Origin: Bacillota bacterium
Lineage (GTDB): Bacteria; Bacillota; Clostridia; UBA1381; UMGS1253
Reading direction: 5' to 3'
NCBI GenBank assembly: GCA_022706785.1
Contig: JAKJBW010000018.1
Span: forward strand, 1-40,242
Length of the DNA stretch: 40,242 bases
Within the stretch, counting starts at the first letter, position 1. Each line of letters starts with the position of its first letter. The translations under genes and the position numbers were made by a program. A model generated the notes under the pieces. It saw nothing but the letters and a program-made list of their open reading frames with translations. It made no database searches and was not told the DNA's origin. This document shows, piece after piece, positions 24,991 through 35,523 of this stretch.

Positions 24991-25040
24991 GCTTTTGTCG
25001 AAATATCGCAAATTGCGGATATACAAAGCATGCGTCTGCC

Positions 25041-25070
25041 GGAATATATCGTGAAAATCAGGGTAAACTA
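25041..25070 (+). promoter_or_regulatory. Candidate sigma-G/sigma-F promoter of the germination operon
   Basis: GGAATA (25041-25046), a 17-bp spacer and TAAACTA (25064-25070) resemble the forespore consensus GNATA and CATNNTA. It lies about 30 bp before gerAB, and such operons are normally forespore-expressed. Confidence 0.45.
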
Positions 25071-25099
25071 GGTGAAACTATTTTCTTGGGAGAGCGCGT

Positions 25100-26185
25100 A
25101 TGAGTAACAGTATTTCCAACCGGCAGATGGTTTTGCTGATCTTTTTGTCCATGACGACCTATAATGTTGTAACCATTGCCAATTCCATGGCACGTGCTGC
25201 GGGCCGCGGCGGCTGGCTGCCGCTTTTGGCCGCCGCCTTTATTTTTGCCGTTATTGCGGTTATTATCACAAAGCTGGGCGGCATGTTTGAAGGACAAATG
25301 CTGTTTGACTACAGCAAGCAGATAGTGGGCGCATTTTTTGCGTATGTAATTGCATTATATTTTATTCTTTACTTCATGATCGTTTTCGTATACCTGCATG
25401 TCCAGATCATAGATTTGCTCAAGGTCAACTTTCTTCCCAGGACACCTAAATGGGCAACAGCACTCTCGGGGATTATTGTGTTTGGCTTCATTGCGAACAA
25501 GGGCATACGAAACGTTGCCAGACTCTTTGAGATCATCGCGCCCATTTTTATTGTAGTTTCCGTCTGCATTTATTGCTTAGCCTTGTTTCAGGGCCGTGAG
25601 TTTAACCTTCTTCCCCTGTTCGAATCCAGCAGGATGTGGGAATATGCGGACGCCTTAAAAAAATCGGTGGTACCGTTTTTGGGATTGGAGCTGCTGTTGG
25701 TAATTCCGTTTACGCCGCAAAATAAAAAGGTTCCCAAGCTGATGTTTTTTACCGTGCTGCTGGTAGGCCTTTACTATATCCTCGTTTTGCTCAGCAATAT
25801 AAAAATACTTGGCGTAAACGCCGTCATGTATTATCAAGCGCCCTTGGTGGAGGCGCTCAAGCTTGTCCAGATTCCTATACTGGAAAGAGTAGACATTTTG
25901 TATCAGACCATCGGCTTTTGCGGTTTGTTTCTGGGCACTATCATCGTATATACCGCAATCGTTGAACTGTTCTGCAAGATGTTTGCAAAATCAAACCGCG
26001 CAATCGTTGTTGCCGTGACCGGCGCTGTCCTGTATGCACTTGTGCTGGTCAGCAATTTAATAAAACATCCTATACCCAAGCTTGTCTTTGTCATCGCGGT
26101 TTTAGGCCTGCTTTCCTCGGCCCTGATTCCGGCCATACTCTATGTGATAGCGAAGGTGAAAAACTATGCCCAAAAAACGCTTTAG
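25100..26185 (+). CDS. Spore germination permease, GerAB family
   Basis: This 361-residue protein has about ten hydrophobic segments and the GerAB/APC-type amino-acid permease pattern, starting ISNRQMVLLIFLSM. It is the B subunit of a GerA-type germinant receptor in the spore inner membrane and is thought to bind the nutrient germinant. It overlaps the next gene by 20 nt. The order B-C-A differs from the common A-B-C order. Confidence 0.92.
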   Translation: MSNSISNRQMVLLIFLSMTTYNVVTIANSMARAAGRGGWLPLLAAAFIFAVIAVIITKLGGMFEGQMLFDYSKQIVGAFFAYVIALYFILYFMIVFVYLHVQIIDLLKVNFLPRTPKWATALSGIIVFGFIANKGIRNVARLFEIIAPIFIVVSVCIYCLALFQGREFNLLPLFESSRMWEYADALKKSVVPFLGLELLLVIPFTPQNKKVPKLMFFTVLLVGLYYILVLLSNIKILGVNAVMYYQAPLVEALKLVQIPILERVDILYQTIGFCGLFLGTIIVYTAIVELFCKMFAKSNRAIVVAVTGAVLYALVLVSNLIKHPIPKLVFVIAVLGLLSSALIPAILYVIAKVKNYAQKTL

Positions 26186-27287
26186 ACGTGCAGCCGTAAT
26201 TGCGCTTGTTCCGCTTGTGCTGGCGGGCTGCTGGGATTTTGTAGACATTAACCAGAAAAACATTATAACCACTGCAATCCTGGATAAGAAGGACGGTGCC
26301 TACATGTCTTATCTTGAAATCGCAAACACCGACGCGAGCGGCCCGGATGCCAAAAAAGACGCTGGCAGTGATGAATATGTCTTTTTAAAGGGAAACGGGA
26401 AAACGTATCCCGAGATGAGAGACGCATTGGAAAGATCAACGGATCAGCCCATTTATTTAAATGCCATGCAGGCACTTGTGCTTACTGAAAACCTTACGAA
26501 TGACGATATAGCGGAATATCTCAACAGATTGCGCTCAGATGTGAATTACCGCAAGAGAGTCATTATTGTCACCACATCCGAGGAGCCCGAAGCGCTTTTT
26601 AAGATTTCCAAAAATGGGGAGTCCATCGGCTTTTATATACAGGATATGTTTAACCACCTTAATGCCCAAAATCAGATATTTGTACGCGAAACGTCACACT
26701 TCATCGAAAGCTTGTCAAGCAGCTACAGCAGCTTTCTGATCCCAAGCATCGGAATCAACGACAACGCGCTTGAGCTGAGGGGATATTCAGTGGTGGACGA
26801 CACCAAAACGGTGGGGCTGATACCGATACAGCAAGCGGATGGAATCGTGCTTTTAAAGGATAGCAAAGCGCATTTTCAGTATTTCATATCCGCCCAGGAA
26901 ACCGCCTACACGGTAAACACTCATCTTACCAAAAAGAAAGTTACGCCTTATTATCAGGATGGCCAGGCCGGTTTTAATCTTGATTTTAAATTCTCCGCGG
27001 AAGTCGCGTATTCTACCGGCAGCGTGGATGATGGCATCAAACAGGAGCTGCGCTCAAGTCTGGAGCAACTGTTATATGACAAAATTACAGACGCCGTCTG
27101 GGTTTCACAAAAACAGTACGGCTGCGATTATTTAACCCTGCACGATACCTTCCATGCCATCTATCCGGAAACGTATCACAACTTATCCTGGGCGGAGGTA
27201 TACCCGGATGCCCAGATCAATGTGACTGTTTCAGCCGACCTTGACACCCAGCCGCTGATGGACTATGAAGCGTATCGTAAAGAATGA
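26166..27287 (+). CDS. Spore germination lipoprotein, GerAC family
   Basis: The 373-residue protein has a signal peptide ending in the lipobox LVLAGC (Cys22), then WDFVDINQKNII, the start typical of GerAC (GCWDxxEIN). It is the lipid-anchored C subunit of the germinant receptor on the outer face of the spore inner membrane. The start lies inside the end of gerAB, and the stop overlaps a possible gerAA start. Confidence 0.92.
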   Translation: MPKKRFRRAAVIALVPLVLAGCWDFVDINQKNIITTAILDKKDGAYMSYLEIANTDASGPDAKKDAGSDEYVFLKGNGKTYPEMRDALERSTDQPIYLNAMQALVLTENLTNDDIAEYLNRLRSDVNYRKRVIIVTTSEEPEALFKISKNGESIGFYIQDMFNHLNAQNQIFVRETSHFIESLSSSYSSFLIPSIGINDNALELRGYSVVDDTKTVGLIPIQQADGIVLLKDSKAHFQYFISAQETAYTVNTHLTKKKVTPYYQDGQAGFNLDFKFSAEVAYSTGSVDDGIKQELRSSLEQLLYDKITDAVWVSQKQYGCDYLTLHDTFHAIYPETYHNLSWAEVYPDAQINVTVSADLDTQPLMDYEAYRKE

Positions 27288-27301
27288 AAAGGGGGATAGC
27301 G

Positions 27302-28744
27302 ATGTTCAGACAAAGCGTTAAATGCCAAAAAGCGCTTGATGCGATAAAGGATAAAAATCTTGACATCACCCAAAAGCATATTCCGTTTCAGGGCGGGTTT
27401 GTTGTAATATGCTTTGTCAAGCAGCTGATCGATAACGCCCTGCTGTCGCAAGGCGTAATAAAACCGCTCATGCGGTATTGTTCGGGCGATTCAAAAGGGC
27501 TGAACGCGGCCGTATCTCTGGAAAAGGTGCTGTATGCGGCAGACTGCAAAACAGACAGTGACGAGGGAAAGGTCTTAGACACCATTCTTTCCGGCATGGC
27601 GGTTATCCTTTTTTCCTCCGATACGCAGTATGTTATTGTTAATTTGAAAAGTGTGGCGCACAGATCGGTGCCCACGCCGGAAGTCGAATATGCCATCAGA
27701 GCGCCGAAAGACTGCTTTATGGAAAACCTTGATGAAAACCTGTCGCTGCTGCGAAACCGTATCAAGGACAAAAATTTGCGCATTAAAACCTTTGACGTCG
27801 GCAGAAGAACCAAAACCAAAGTTGCCGTGATTTATATAGAAGATGTGGCTAACAACACCGTAGTGACCGAGCTGCAAAACCGTATCAAGGGCATAGACGT
27901 TGACGGGATTTACGAATCTGGAGAGCTGCAGGAATTTTTGCTGAACAAAAAAAATGATCTTTTCCCCCAAATGGGCATATTAGAACGCTCGGATATGGCG
28001 GCGCGCCATCTTTTGGACGGCAGGGTAGTCACTCTTGTGGAAGGAAGCGGATTTGCCCTTTCCGCCCCCATTACGTTCAACGAGTTTTTCTACTCCTGTG
28101 ATGATTTTTACGGCAACAAGTATTTTGCCGTATTTTCAAGGTTTATACGGTATGCGTCACTGATGATTGCGTTTATGTCCACCAGTATATATGTCGCCGT
28201 TTCAGCGTTCCATACCGAGGTATTGCCGTCCTTGTATGCGATCCTGCTTTCTGAAATGCGGGCAAGCGTGCCCTTTTCATCGCTGATAGGCGCTTTGATG
28301 CTTGAATTTTTCATGGAAATCATACGCGAGTCCTTACTTCGTGTGCCAAAAAATATCGGCTCGGCAATCGGTATTGTCGCCGCAATCGTGATCGGTCAGG
28401 CTGCCATCTCGGCAGGCCTATTCAGCGCATTGCTGCTCATTTTAGCTTCGGCGGGTCTGCTGGCATCATTTACTATTGTTGACTATACCTTAATCAATGT
28501 ATTTCGTATGCTAAAATTCCTTTTGTTGATCGCAACAGGCGCATTCGGGTTTTACGGTTTTACCCTGTTCATCCTGCTGGTGCTGTCGCAGCTTGTGTCG
28601 GGCAGCAGCTTTGGTATACCGTATCTTGCGCCCTACGCTCCGTTTAATTTTAAAGACTTTCTCAGAACCTTTGTGGATAACCGGTCTATTATGCCTCACC
28701 GGACAGGATTTTTAAACAACAAAAATACAAGACGCCTGAAATAA
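27302..28744 (+). CDS. Spore germination protein, GerAA family
   Basis: With the ATG at 27302 (480 residues, AAGGGGGATAGCG upstream) the protein has a soluble N-terminal part (to about 270) and a C-terminal membrane part with four to six segments. It carries the conserved PFSSLIGALMLEFFMEIIRES and GSAIGIVAAIVIGQAA stretches of GerAA/SpoVAF proteins. It is the A subunit of the receptor, recently viewed as forming an ion channel. An ATG at 27284 overlapping the gerAC stop would add six residues. It is the last gene of the operon. Confidence 0.93.
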   Translation: MFRQSVKCQKALDAIKDKNLDITQKHIPFQGGFVVICFVKQLIDNALLSQGVIKPLMRYCSGDSKGLNAAVSLEKVLYAADCKTDSDEGKVLDTILSGMAVILFSSDTQYVIVNLKSVAHRSVPTPEVEYAIRAPKDCFMENLDENLSLLRNRIKDKNLRIKTFDVGRRTKTKVAVIYIEDVANNTVVTELQNRIKGIDVDGIYESGELQEFLLNKKNDLFPQMGILERSDMAARHLLDGRVVTLVEGSGFALSAPITFNEFFYSCDDFYGNKYFAVFSRFIRYASLMIAFMSTSIYVAVSAFHTEVLPSLYAILLSEMRASVPFSSLIGALMLEFFMEIIRESLLRVPKNIGSAIGIVAAIVIGQAAISAGLFSALLLILASAGLLASFTIVDYTLINVFRMLKFLLLIATGAFGFYGFTLFILLVLSQLVSGSSFGIPYLAPYAPFNFKDFLRTFVDNRSIMPHRTGFLNNKNTRRLK

Positions 28745-28841
28745 AAGCGGGCAGCGCCCGCCGGCATCACGCAGGCAGTTTGCTGTCAGACAACAATCGT
28801 TGCCCGGTAACCTATTTTAGTGTCATTTCCTATCATACTAA
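28743..28841 (+). repeat. R4 tandem repeat, unit 1
   Basis: This 99-bp unit directly follows gerAA. It aligns without gaps to the next 99 bp; the first 70-75 bases differ at about a dozen positions (shared words AAAAGCGGGC, ACGCAGGCAGT and AATCGTTGCCCGGTA), and the tail is more diverged. It contains a local GCGGGC/GCCCGC hairpin. Confidence 0.75.
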
Positions 28842-28940
28842 AAAAGCGGGCCGCGACCGCTGGCATTACGCAGGCAGTCTGCCGCCAGCCCGCAATCGTT
28901 GCCCGGTAGCCGGTTTTGGCATAATCGGCTATAGCGTAAA
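28842..28940 (+). repeat. R4 tandem repeat, unit 2
   Basis: The second unit begins exactly 99 bp after the first. Here GCGGGC can pair with a GCCCGC located about 45 bases later rather than locally, and TAGCCG/CGGCTA forms a second stem. It abuts the gap terminator. Confidence 0.75.
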
Positions 28941-28975
28941 AAATACCACCAGTGTATGCACCGGTGGTATTTCGC
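28938..28975 (-). terminator. Intrinsic terminator of the gap gene
   Basis: AAATACCACC (28941-28950) pairs exactly with GGTGGTATTT (28963-28972). On the minus strand the hairpin runs into a T-tract. It lies about 20 nt past the gap stop codon. Confidence 0.8.
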
Positions 28976-28992
28976 TTTATTAAGATGATAAA

Positions 28993-30030
<1,038 letters not shown>

Positions 30031-30054
30031 TTACATTATTTCATAACGGAAAAT

Positions 30055-30083
30055 ATTTTACATCACTTTGCCCCGCTTGACAA
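30055..30083 (-). promoter_or_regulatory. Predicted sigma-A promoter of gap
   Basis: The minus strand has TTGTCA (30078-30083), a 17-bp spacer and TAAAAT (30055-30060), each one base from consensus. It lies about 50 bp before the gene. Confidence 0.72.
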
Positions 30084-30134
30084 GACCTTTTATGTTAAAA
30101 ATTTAATTATTCTTACGCTTATTTAACCATTGCG

Positions 30135-30800
30135 CTATTTTCTAAAACGGATGCTCTTGATTTTAGGCTGGTTTTCCTTGCTCACCGTGCCGTTTTGGTC
30201 GGTAACGGGCGTATCTGTGGCGATCTTGTCCACAATATCCATGCCTTCCGTCACCTTGCCAAAGGCCGCGTACTGGCCGTCAAGATAGTTTGCATCCTTC
30301 TGAACGATAAAGAACTGGCTTGATGCGGAATTCATATCCGTGCTCCTGGCCATTGACAAAACTCCACGCTCATGCTTCAGGTTATTTTCCACACCGTTTT
30401 TTGAAAACTCACCCTTGATCTTTGTCTCCGACCCTCCTGTACCATTACCCTTTGGATCTCCCCCCTGAATCATAAATCCGTTGATTACCCGGTGAAAGGT
30501 AAGCCCGTCATAAAACTTCTGATCTATCAGATTTTGAAAGTTTGCCACAGTGACAGGTGTGATATCCGGATACAGCTCTGCCTTGATCTTGTCGCCGTTG
30601 TCCATGGTAATCACAATGTTGGTTTTTGAAAGATCAGGCGTACCCTCCATCATGGGTGTAACTTTAGGCGAAGCGCTCGCTGCCGCGCCCGGCGATGCTG
30701 TCGTTGTTGATTTCACGTTTTTTCCTCCTCCATTGCACGCGCTGAGCGCGAAAATAAGTACAAATGACAAAAACAGAAAACCCACTCTTTTTTTCATCAT
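30135..30800 (-). CDS. Cyclophilin-type peptidyl-prolyl isomerase lipoprotein
   Basis: The 221-residue protein has a signal peptide with the lipobox FALSAC (Cys22), a Ser/Thr/Ala/Pro-rich spacer (about 28-55) and a cyclophilin domain (about 60-220). Family blocks are [35 protein letters not shown] and YAAFGKV. It should sit on the outside of the membrane and help fold secreted proteins. AGGAGG lies upstream; the second Met, three bases on, is an equally good start. It follows larB at 31 nt. Confidence 0.93.
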   Translation of the reverse strand: MMKKRVGFLFLSFVLIFALSACNGGGKNVKSTTTASPGAAASASPKVTPMMEGTPDLSKTNIVITMDNGDKIKAELYPDITPVTVANFQNLIDQKFYDGLTFHRVINGFMIQGGDPKGNGTGGSETKIKGEFSKNGVENNLKHERGVLSMARSTDMNSASSQFFIVQKDANYLDGQYAAFGKVTEGMDIVDKIATDTPVTDQNGTVSKENQPKIKSIRFRK

Positions 30801-30831
30801 ATTTCCTCCTAAAAATAATGAATTGATTGTT

Positions 30832-31596
30832 TTATCTGCTGCCTATGATGGTAGACGCAAGATATGCGGCGCCAAAGCCGTTGTCTATCCCGACCACACC
30901 CACACCGCCGGCACAGCTGGAGAGCATGGCCATCAATGCCGTCAGCCCGCCAAAGCTTGTGCCGTATCCCACGCTTGTCGGAACGGCGATAACCGGCACA
31001 TCAACAAGTCCGCCGACCACGCTGGCAAGCGCGCCTTCCATGCCCGCAGCGACGATTATCACACTGGCCGAATAGATAAGCTCAAGGCTGGAAAGCAGCC
31101 TGTGCATTCCCGAAACACCCACATCGTACAACGTTTGAACAGAATTGCCAAACATCTTTGCCGTGACCGCCGCCTCTTGTGCCACGGCAATATCGGCCGT
31201 TCCGGCTGTGATGATGAGTATCGTCTTATCGGGATGCCTTATCTTTGCCCCATCCCCGATAGTAATAACGCGCGCAAGGCTGTGGTAAACAGCCTGCGGG
31301 CAGGCCTGCTTCAACGCATCATAGATACCGGGAGCGGCGCGTGTCGCCATAAAATCCACGCCGTCGGAAATAAACTTTTGGGCAATCCCTATAATATGCT
31401 CTGTTTCTTTGCCGGGACAGTATATGACCTCGGGATAACCGTTTCGCAAGGCGCGGTGGTTGTCTATTTTTGCGTAGCCAAGGTCGGAATAAGGCAAAGC
31501 CTTAAGCGTTGTCAGGGCAGCCTCAATGTCGATCGTTCCGTCGCGCACGTTTTTTAAAAGAACGCGCAGGTCCTCTTTATCATACATAGTCCTCAC
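30832..31596 (-). CDS. larB: Nickel-pincer cofactor biosynthesis protein LarB
   Basis: The 254-residue protein has an N-terminal helical part and a C-terminal AIR-carboxylase-like domain (about 120-250, with [18 protein letters not shown] and [32 protein letters not shown]). This arrangement identifies LarB, which carboxylates nicotinic acid adenine dinucleotide at the start of nickel-pincer nucleotide synthesis. No larC, larE or larA is in the window, so the pathway may be split or the protein may act alone. The GTG at 31596 (AAAGGG upstream) or the ATG at 31587 may be the start. Confidence 0.88.
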   Translation of the reverse strand: MRTMYDKEDLRVLLKNVRDGTIDIEAALTTLKALPYSDLGYAKIDNHRALRNGYPEVIYCPGKETEHIIGIAQKFISDGVDFMATRAAPGIYDALKQACPQAVYHSLARVITIGDGAKIRHPDKTILIITAGTADIAVAQEAAVTAKMFGNSVQTLYDVGVSGMHRLLSSLELIYSASVIIVAAGMEGALASVVGGLVDVPVIAVPTSVGYGTSFGGLTALMAMLSSCAGGVGVVGIDNGFGAAYLASTIIGSR

Positions 31597-31644
31597 CCAT
31601 ACCCTTTAGATTTCGTACGGTTACACAAAGATGCCTGGCATACC

Positions 31645-32460
31645 CTAATTGCGGTCTGTGCCCGCCATCTCCAAATGGCGCGCTATCTCGGCTTCCGGTA
31701 CCGTCGTCATAAAGGAGCGCGGCGACTGCTGCGCCTTGGCAAACAGCTCGGCGGCTTGTTGCCTGTTTCCTTTCGCAAGCTCGATCTGCCCCGCATGGAA
31801 ATAAACCTCCACACCGTCATTTCCTGCGGCAAGCGTCTTATCGGAAAGCACCTTCGCCTTCTCATACTGACCGCGTAAAATATACATCTGAACCAGATTG
31901 TCTATGATGATTTTATCGTCGGAATTATAGTCGTAAGCCTCCAGCGCAAATTCCATTGCGTCAGGCGCGTTCATAACAATCTTATAATAGCCTAAAGCAC
32001 CATATACGCCTGTGCTTTTATAGCTTTCAAATACCTCCTCCATCAAACGGAGAGCTTCTTCCATGTCGCCCTGCCGGTAACGTACCAGCGACAGGTTCTG
32101 CTTTGCCTGCATCCTCTGGGCAGGCTTGAGCCGTGAGCTGAACAGCACCATGTTAAGCACCTTTGCCGCCTCGTCATCCTGTCCACAGCGCAGTAATATG
32201 TAGGCATAGAGGATATTGTTAGCCGGCGAATTGCGGTTTGTGCGGTGCGCCTTTTTGAATATCTCCAATGCCTTTGTATTATTGCCCTTGGCATATTCGC
32301 GCTGGGCACGCTGCGTCAGCAGATTGGGCCGCTGCTGCCACAAGACGAATGTCAGAAAACAAACGACAACCGCAATCCCTAAGAAGGCATTATAGGAAAA
32401 TGCCGCAACCACCACGATAAACGGAATTAAAATCAGCCAAAGATATTTTTTATAGTCCAC
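31645..32460 (-). CDS. Membrane-anchored TPR-repeat protein
   Basis: The 271-residue protein starts at a GTG (32460) behind GAGAGG. Two hydrophobic segments (about 5-22 and 26-42) form an N-terminal hairpin anchor. Residues about 48-265 are tetratricopeptide repeats (for example AKGNNTKALEIFKKAH, RYRQGDMEEALRLMEEVF and LRGQYEKAKVLSDKTL). The TPR part should lie in the cytoplasm and bind other proteins; the partner is not visible. It sits between asnS and larB in the same direction. Confidence 0.85.
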   Translation of the reverse strand: MDYKKYLWLILIPFIVVVAAFSYNAFLGIAVVVCFLTFVLWQQRPNLLTQRAQREYAKGNNTKALEIFKKAHRTNRNSPANNILYAYILLRCGQDDEAAKVLNMVLFSSRLKPAQRMQAKQNLSLVRYRQGDMEEALRLMEEVFESYKSTGVYGALGYYKIVMNAPDAMEFALEAYDYNSDDKIIIDNLVQMYILRGQYEKAKVLSDKTLAAGNDGVEVYFHAGQIELAKGNRQQAAELFAKAQQSPRSFMTTVPEAEIARHLEMAGTDRN

Positions 32461-32513
32461 AACATTTACCTCTCTTTAAACATTAAGATCCGGACCACCC
32501 CGCAAAAGCAATA

Positions 32514-33902
32514 TTAAAACGCAGCATTGCCTGTCGTACGCGGATAGGGTATCACATCGCGGATATTTCCCATGCCGGTGATATACATGATCGCCCGCTC
32601 AAAGCCAAGGCCAAAGCCTGCGTGCTTGCAGCCGCCGTAGCGGCGCAAATCCAAATACCACCAATAGTCGTCTGCGCAAAGTCCCAGCTCCTGCATACGG
32701 GCCTCAAGCCGCCAGAGCCTTTCCTCCCTTTGGCTTCCGCCGATAATCTCACCGACGCCCGGAACCAAAAGGTCCATAGCAGCCACCGTTTTGCCGTCGT
32801 CATTCTGACGCATATAAAACGCTTTGATATCCTTAGGATAATCTGTCACGAATACAGGCTTTTTAAAAACCTTTTCGGTAAGGTAGCGCTCATGCTCGGT
32901 CTGCAGGGCAGCTCCCCACGGAATTTCATACGCAAAGCCTTCCTTGCTTTTGCCCAGTATTTCCACCGCTTCGGTATAACTGATGCGGATAAAATCACTG
33001 TTTACAATGCCGTATAGACGTTCTGAAAGGCCGTTATCCACATGCTTATCCAAAAATGCAATTTCCTCGGGCGCATGTTCCATACAGTAGCTTATCATAT
33101 ATTTAAGCATATCCTCCGCCAGCGCCATGTCGTCTGCAAGATCTGCAAATGCAATTTCCGGCTCTATCATCCAAAACTCCGCGGCATGGCGGGCCGTATT
33201 GGAATTTTCCGCCCGAAACGCAGGCCCGAAGGTGTACACATTGGCAAACGCAAGCGCAAAGGCTTCCGCCTCCAGCTGGCCGCTCACAGTCAGCCCTGTG
33301 CGCCTGCCGAAAAAATCCTTTGCATAGTCAACCCCGCCTGTTTCACAAACGGGCAGATTTGCAGCATTCAACGTTGAAACGCCAAACATCTCACCCGCAC
33401 CCTCACAGTCATTGCCTGTGATGATAGGCGTGTGCACATAGACAAAGCCGCGTTCGTTAAAAAATTTGTGAACGGCATACGCGGCCAAAGAGCGTATGCG
33501 AAACACCGCCGAAAATGTATTGGTACGCGGCCGCAAATGCGCCACAGTGCGCAAAAATTCCATAGAGTGCCGCTTGGGCTGGATAGGATAATCGGGCGCG
33601 GACGCCCCTTCAATACCGATTGATGAAGCTTTCAGCTCAAAAGGCTGCCTGGCCTCGGGCGTGAGCAGGAGCATACCTGTAACACAGACTGCCGCACCTA
33701 TGTTTAAACGGCTGACTTCGTCAAAGTTTGCCAAGCTGTCATCAAATACCACCTGAACAGTCTTAAAAAAAGAGCCGTCGCTCAGCTCAATAAAGCCGAA
33801 GTTCTTTGAAACGCGCAGATTGCGGACCCATCCCGCCGCTGCTACATTCCTATCCAAAAAGCGCTGCGCATCGTAAAACATTTGTCTGACAGAGGTCCTC
33901 TC
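32514..33902 (-). CDS. asnS: Asparaginyl-tRNA synthetase
   Basis: A class IIb synthetase that charges tRNA-Asn. With the GTG at 33902 it has 462 residues and starts [16 protein letters not shown] lies eight bases upstream, which favours it over the GTGs at 33914 and 33917. An OB-fold anticodon-binding domain (about 15-105) has [19 protein letters not shown]. Motif 2 is [21 protein letters not shown] and motif 3 is [29 protein letters not shown]-box leader is not seen upstream. Confidence 0.95.
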   Translation of the reverse strand, partial: ERTSVRQMFYDAQRFLDRNVAAAGWVRNLRVSKNFGFIELSDGSFFKTVQVVFDDSLANFDEVSRLNIGAAVCVTGMLLLTPEARQPFELKASSIGIEGASAPDYPIQPKRHSMEFLRTVAHLRPRTNTFSAVFRIRSLAAYAVHKFFNERGFVYVHTPIITGNDCEGAGEMFGVSTLNAANLPVCETGGVDYAKDFFGRRTGLTVSGQLEAEAFALAFANVYTFGPAFRAENSNTARHAAEFWMIEPEIAFADLADDMALAEDMLKYMISYCMEHAPEEIAFLDKHVDNGLSERLYGIVNSDFIRISYTEAVEILGKSKEGFAYEIPWGAALQTEHERYLTEKVFKKPVFVTDYPKDIKAFYMRQNDDGKTVAAMDLLVPGVGEIIGGSQREERLWRLEARMQELGLCADDYWWYLDLRRYGGCKHAGFGLGFERAIMYITGMGNIRDVIPYPRTTGNAAF

Positions 33903-34277
33903 CACTGTATACACCACCTATAATTCAGTGAACACAGGCGCATTTGCCCGTATGCGCATAAACAGCGCCCATATCTTACCATCGCTTTATATTTTAGAAA
34001 GGATCCGTCTCCCCTTACATTACGCCTTTCTTGGCACTGTAGGGAATAAACGCATACATTTCTATATATTAAATCATAGTTTAGCCAGTTTGTCCATATT
34101 TATTAAGAAAAATTTTCCCCTGTAGGCAGGATACCCCAGATGCGATAATTAGCCCGACAAAAGGTGGTATTAGAGCAAAATCCGGAAACGCGCGAAATTT
34201 GTCGATATTCTGTAAACCTGCCTGTTTTCAACACTTTATGGGCAGGATGTACTTTACGGCCGATATCTGGTTACATC

Positions 34278-34338
34278 TGTGGATAAAGTGGATAACTGTG
34301 TGTATAAGTTGTATTATGGCATTTTTCTCTGTGGATAA
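34278..34338 (-). promoter_or_regulatory. Cluster of DnaA boxes
   Basis: Within 61 bp there are three exact matches to the DnaA box TTATNCACA, read on the minus strand, at 34278-34286, 34299-34307 and 34330-34338. A fourth with one mismatch lies at 34287-34295, directly abutting the first. All have the same orientation. The DNA to the right is AT-rich. It could titrate DnaA, control replication or regulate the flanking genes. No dnaA, dnaN or rpmH gene is nearby, so calling it an origin is not justified. Confidence 0.6.
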
Positions 34339-34439
34339 CTTAATTGCATTAACCCATTATGTACCTTTTTGTTGACATAATGCATCCATTCTTTTGCAGA
34401 TTAAAAAACATAACGCTAATACGCAATAAAATCATCCGG

Positions 34440-34469
34440 TTTACTTCTGATAAGCTGTTGTGGTATAAT
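34440..34469 (+). promoter_or_regulatory. Predicted promoter of the EamA transporter gene
   Basis: TTTACT (34440-34445), an 18-bp spacer and a perfect TATAAT (34464-34469) lie about 115 bp before the gene. Confidence 0.5.
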
Positions 34470-34583
34470 AAATGCGATTGCGGCGCAATTATGGTATAAT
34501 ATCAAAAAACCGTTTAACGGACTAAAGTACCCCTGACATATGTCGCTGTGTCCTGAAAAATTCACTGCTAAGGAGCGCACACC

Positions 34584-35459
34584 GTGAAAAAAGCCTTATT
34601 CTACATACTTCTGACATCCGTTGTTTTTACAACTTTAGAACCTATCAGCAAGCTTATCGCGGCTCAAGTCAGCCCTTTAAGCATCACTTTCTTGCGTTTC
34701 TTTATTGGCGGCGCTATTCTGCTGCCGTTTTCTGTGGCAAGGATTAAAAAATATAACATAGTCCTTGGAAAAACAGATTATCTTGCCATGGCCCTGCTGG
34801 GGGTGCTTTGCATCTGCGTCAGCATGGTGCTGCTGCAATATGCGGTCTTAAAAGCGGCCTCTCCCGCACTCATAGCCATTATTTTTTCATCCAACTCCGT
34901 GTTTACAGTCCTTTTCGCAGCGGTTTTGCTGAAAGAAAGGATAACTTTAATAAAGGGCTGTGCCGTCGTTTTATGCGTGAGCGGCGTGCTGGTCTGCGCC
35001 GATTTCAAGTCGGGCGCAAGCGCGCTATCGGTGCTTCTGGCACTGCTTTCCGCACTCACCTTCAGCCTGTACACCGTCTTGAGCAAGAAGTTTATGACCA
35101 AGGTCAGCGGCATTATTCAGACCGGTTTCTCGTTTTTTGCCGGAAGCCTTGTACTGCTCACAGCGCTTCTTTTTATGGGAACCGGTGTGGTGACAGACAT
35201 TCACCCGGGCAGCCTGTGGCATTTATTATATTTAGGCATTTTCGTCACCGGCATAGGATACTGGTCGTATTTCAAAGCCATGGAACACGCATCGGCCATG
35301 GCGGCGTCATTAGTGTTTTTCATAAAACCGATTCTCACGCCGTTTGCCGCTTTCTTTATCAATGGTATTGTGCCCGATGTCAGGGTATTTATTGCGCTGG
35401 TTTTGGTTGTGGCGGGCTCATACCTGGCGACTGTAAAGCCAAAAAAAGCCGTGCAATAA
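34584..35459 (+). CDS. EamA/DMT-family transporter
   Basis: The 291-residue protein starts at a GTG with AAGGAG eight bases upstream. It has ten hydrophobic segments in two repeated EamA halves (about 5-137 and 148-285), with conserved FLRF near the first and YWSYFKAMEHASAMAASLVFFIKPI in the second. DMT members export amino acids, metabolites or drugs; the substrate cannot be told from sequence. It stands alone. Confidence 0.9.
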   Translation: MKKALFYILLTSVVFTTLEPISKLIAAQVSPLSITFLRFFIGGAILLPFSVARIKKYNIVLGKTDYLAMALLGVLCICVSMVLLQYAVLKAASPALIAIIFSSNSVFTVLFAAVLLKERITLIKGCAVVLCVSGVLVCADFKSGASALSVLLALLSALTFSLYTVLSKKFMTKVSGIIQTGFSFFAGSLVLLTALLFMGTGVVTDIHPGSLWHLLYLGIFVTGIGYWSYFKAMEHASAMAASLVFFIKPILTPFAAFFINGIVPDVRVFIALVLVVAGSYLATVKPKKAVQ

Positions 35460-35523
35460 AATAGAGAAGGCCGCCTTGTTTGATTGGCAGCCCGCGCGCA
35501 TATATATTTTTTTTAAAAACAGC

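Larger units (their letters stand above)
33903..34583. other. 681-bp intergenic region between asnS and the EamA gene
   Basis: No coding region is supported here. The left part would hold the asnS promoter; on the minus strand a TAATAT box near 34070 with a weak GGACAA -35 is the best candidate. The centre holds a DnaA-box cluster (34278-34338), followed by AT-rich DNA. The right end holds the EamA promoter (34440-34469) and a second TATAAT at 34495-34500. Confidence 0.55.

Noticed and set aside
28780-28983. A 67-codon plus-strand frame over the R4 repeats
   Set aside because: It has no ribosome site, runs through the tandem repeat and the gap terminator, and shows no domain.
33903-34250. 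Possible T-box leader of asnS
   Set aside because: The T-box signature GGTGGTACCGCG is absent. GGTGGTATT at 34162-34170 is on the wrong strand and lacks the rest of the motif.
34141-34583. Chromosomal replication origin
   Set aside because: DnaA boxes and AT-rich DNA are present, but dnaA, dnaN, rpmH and other origin neighbours are not. The evidence supports only a DnaA-box cluster.
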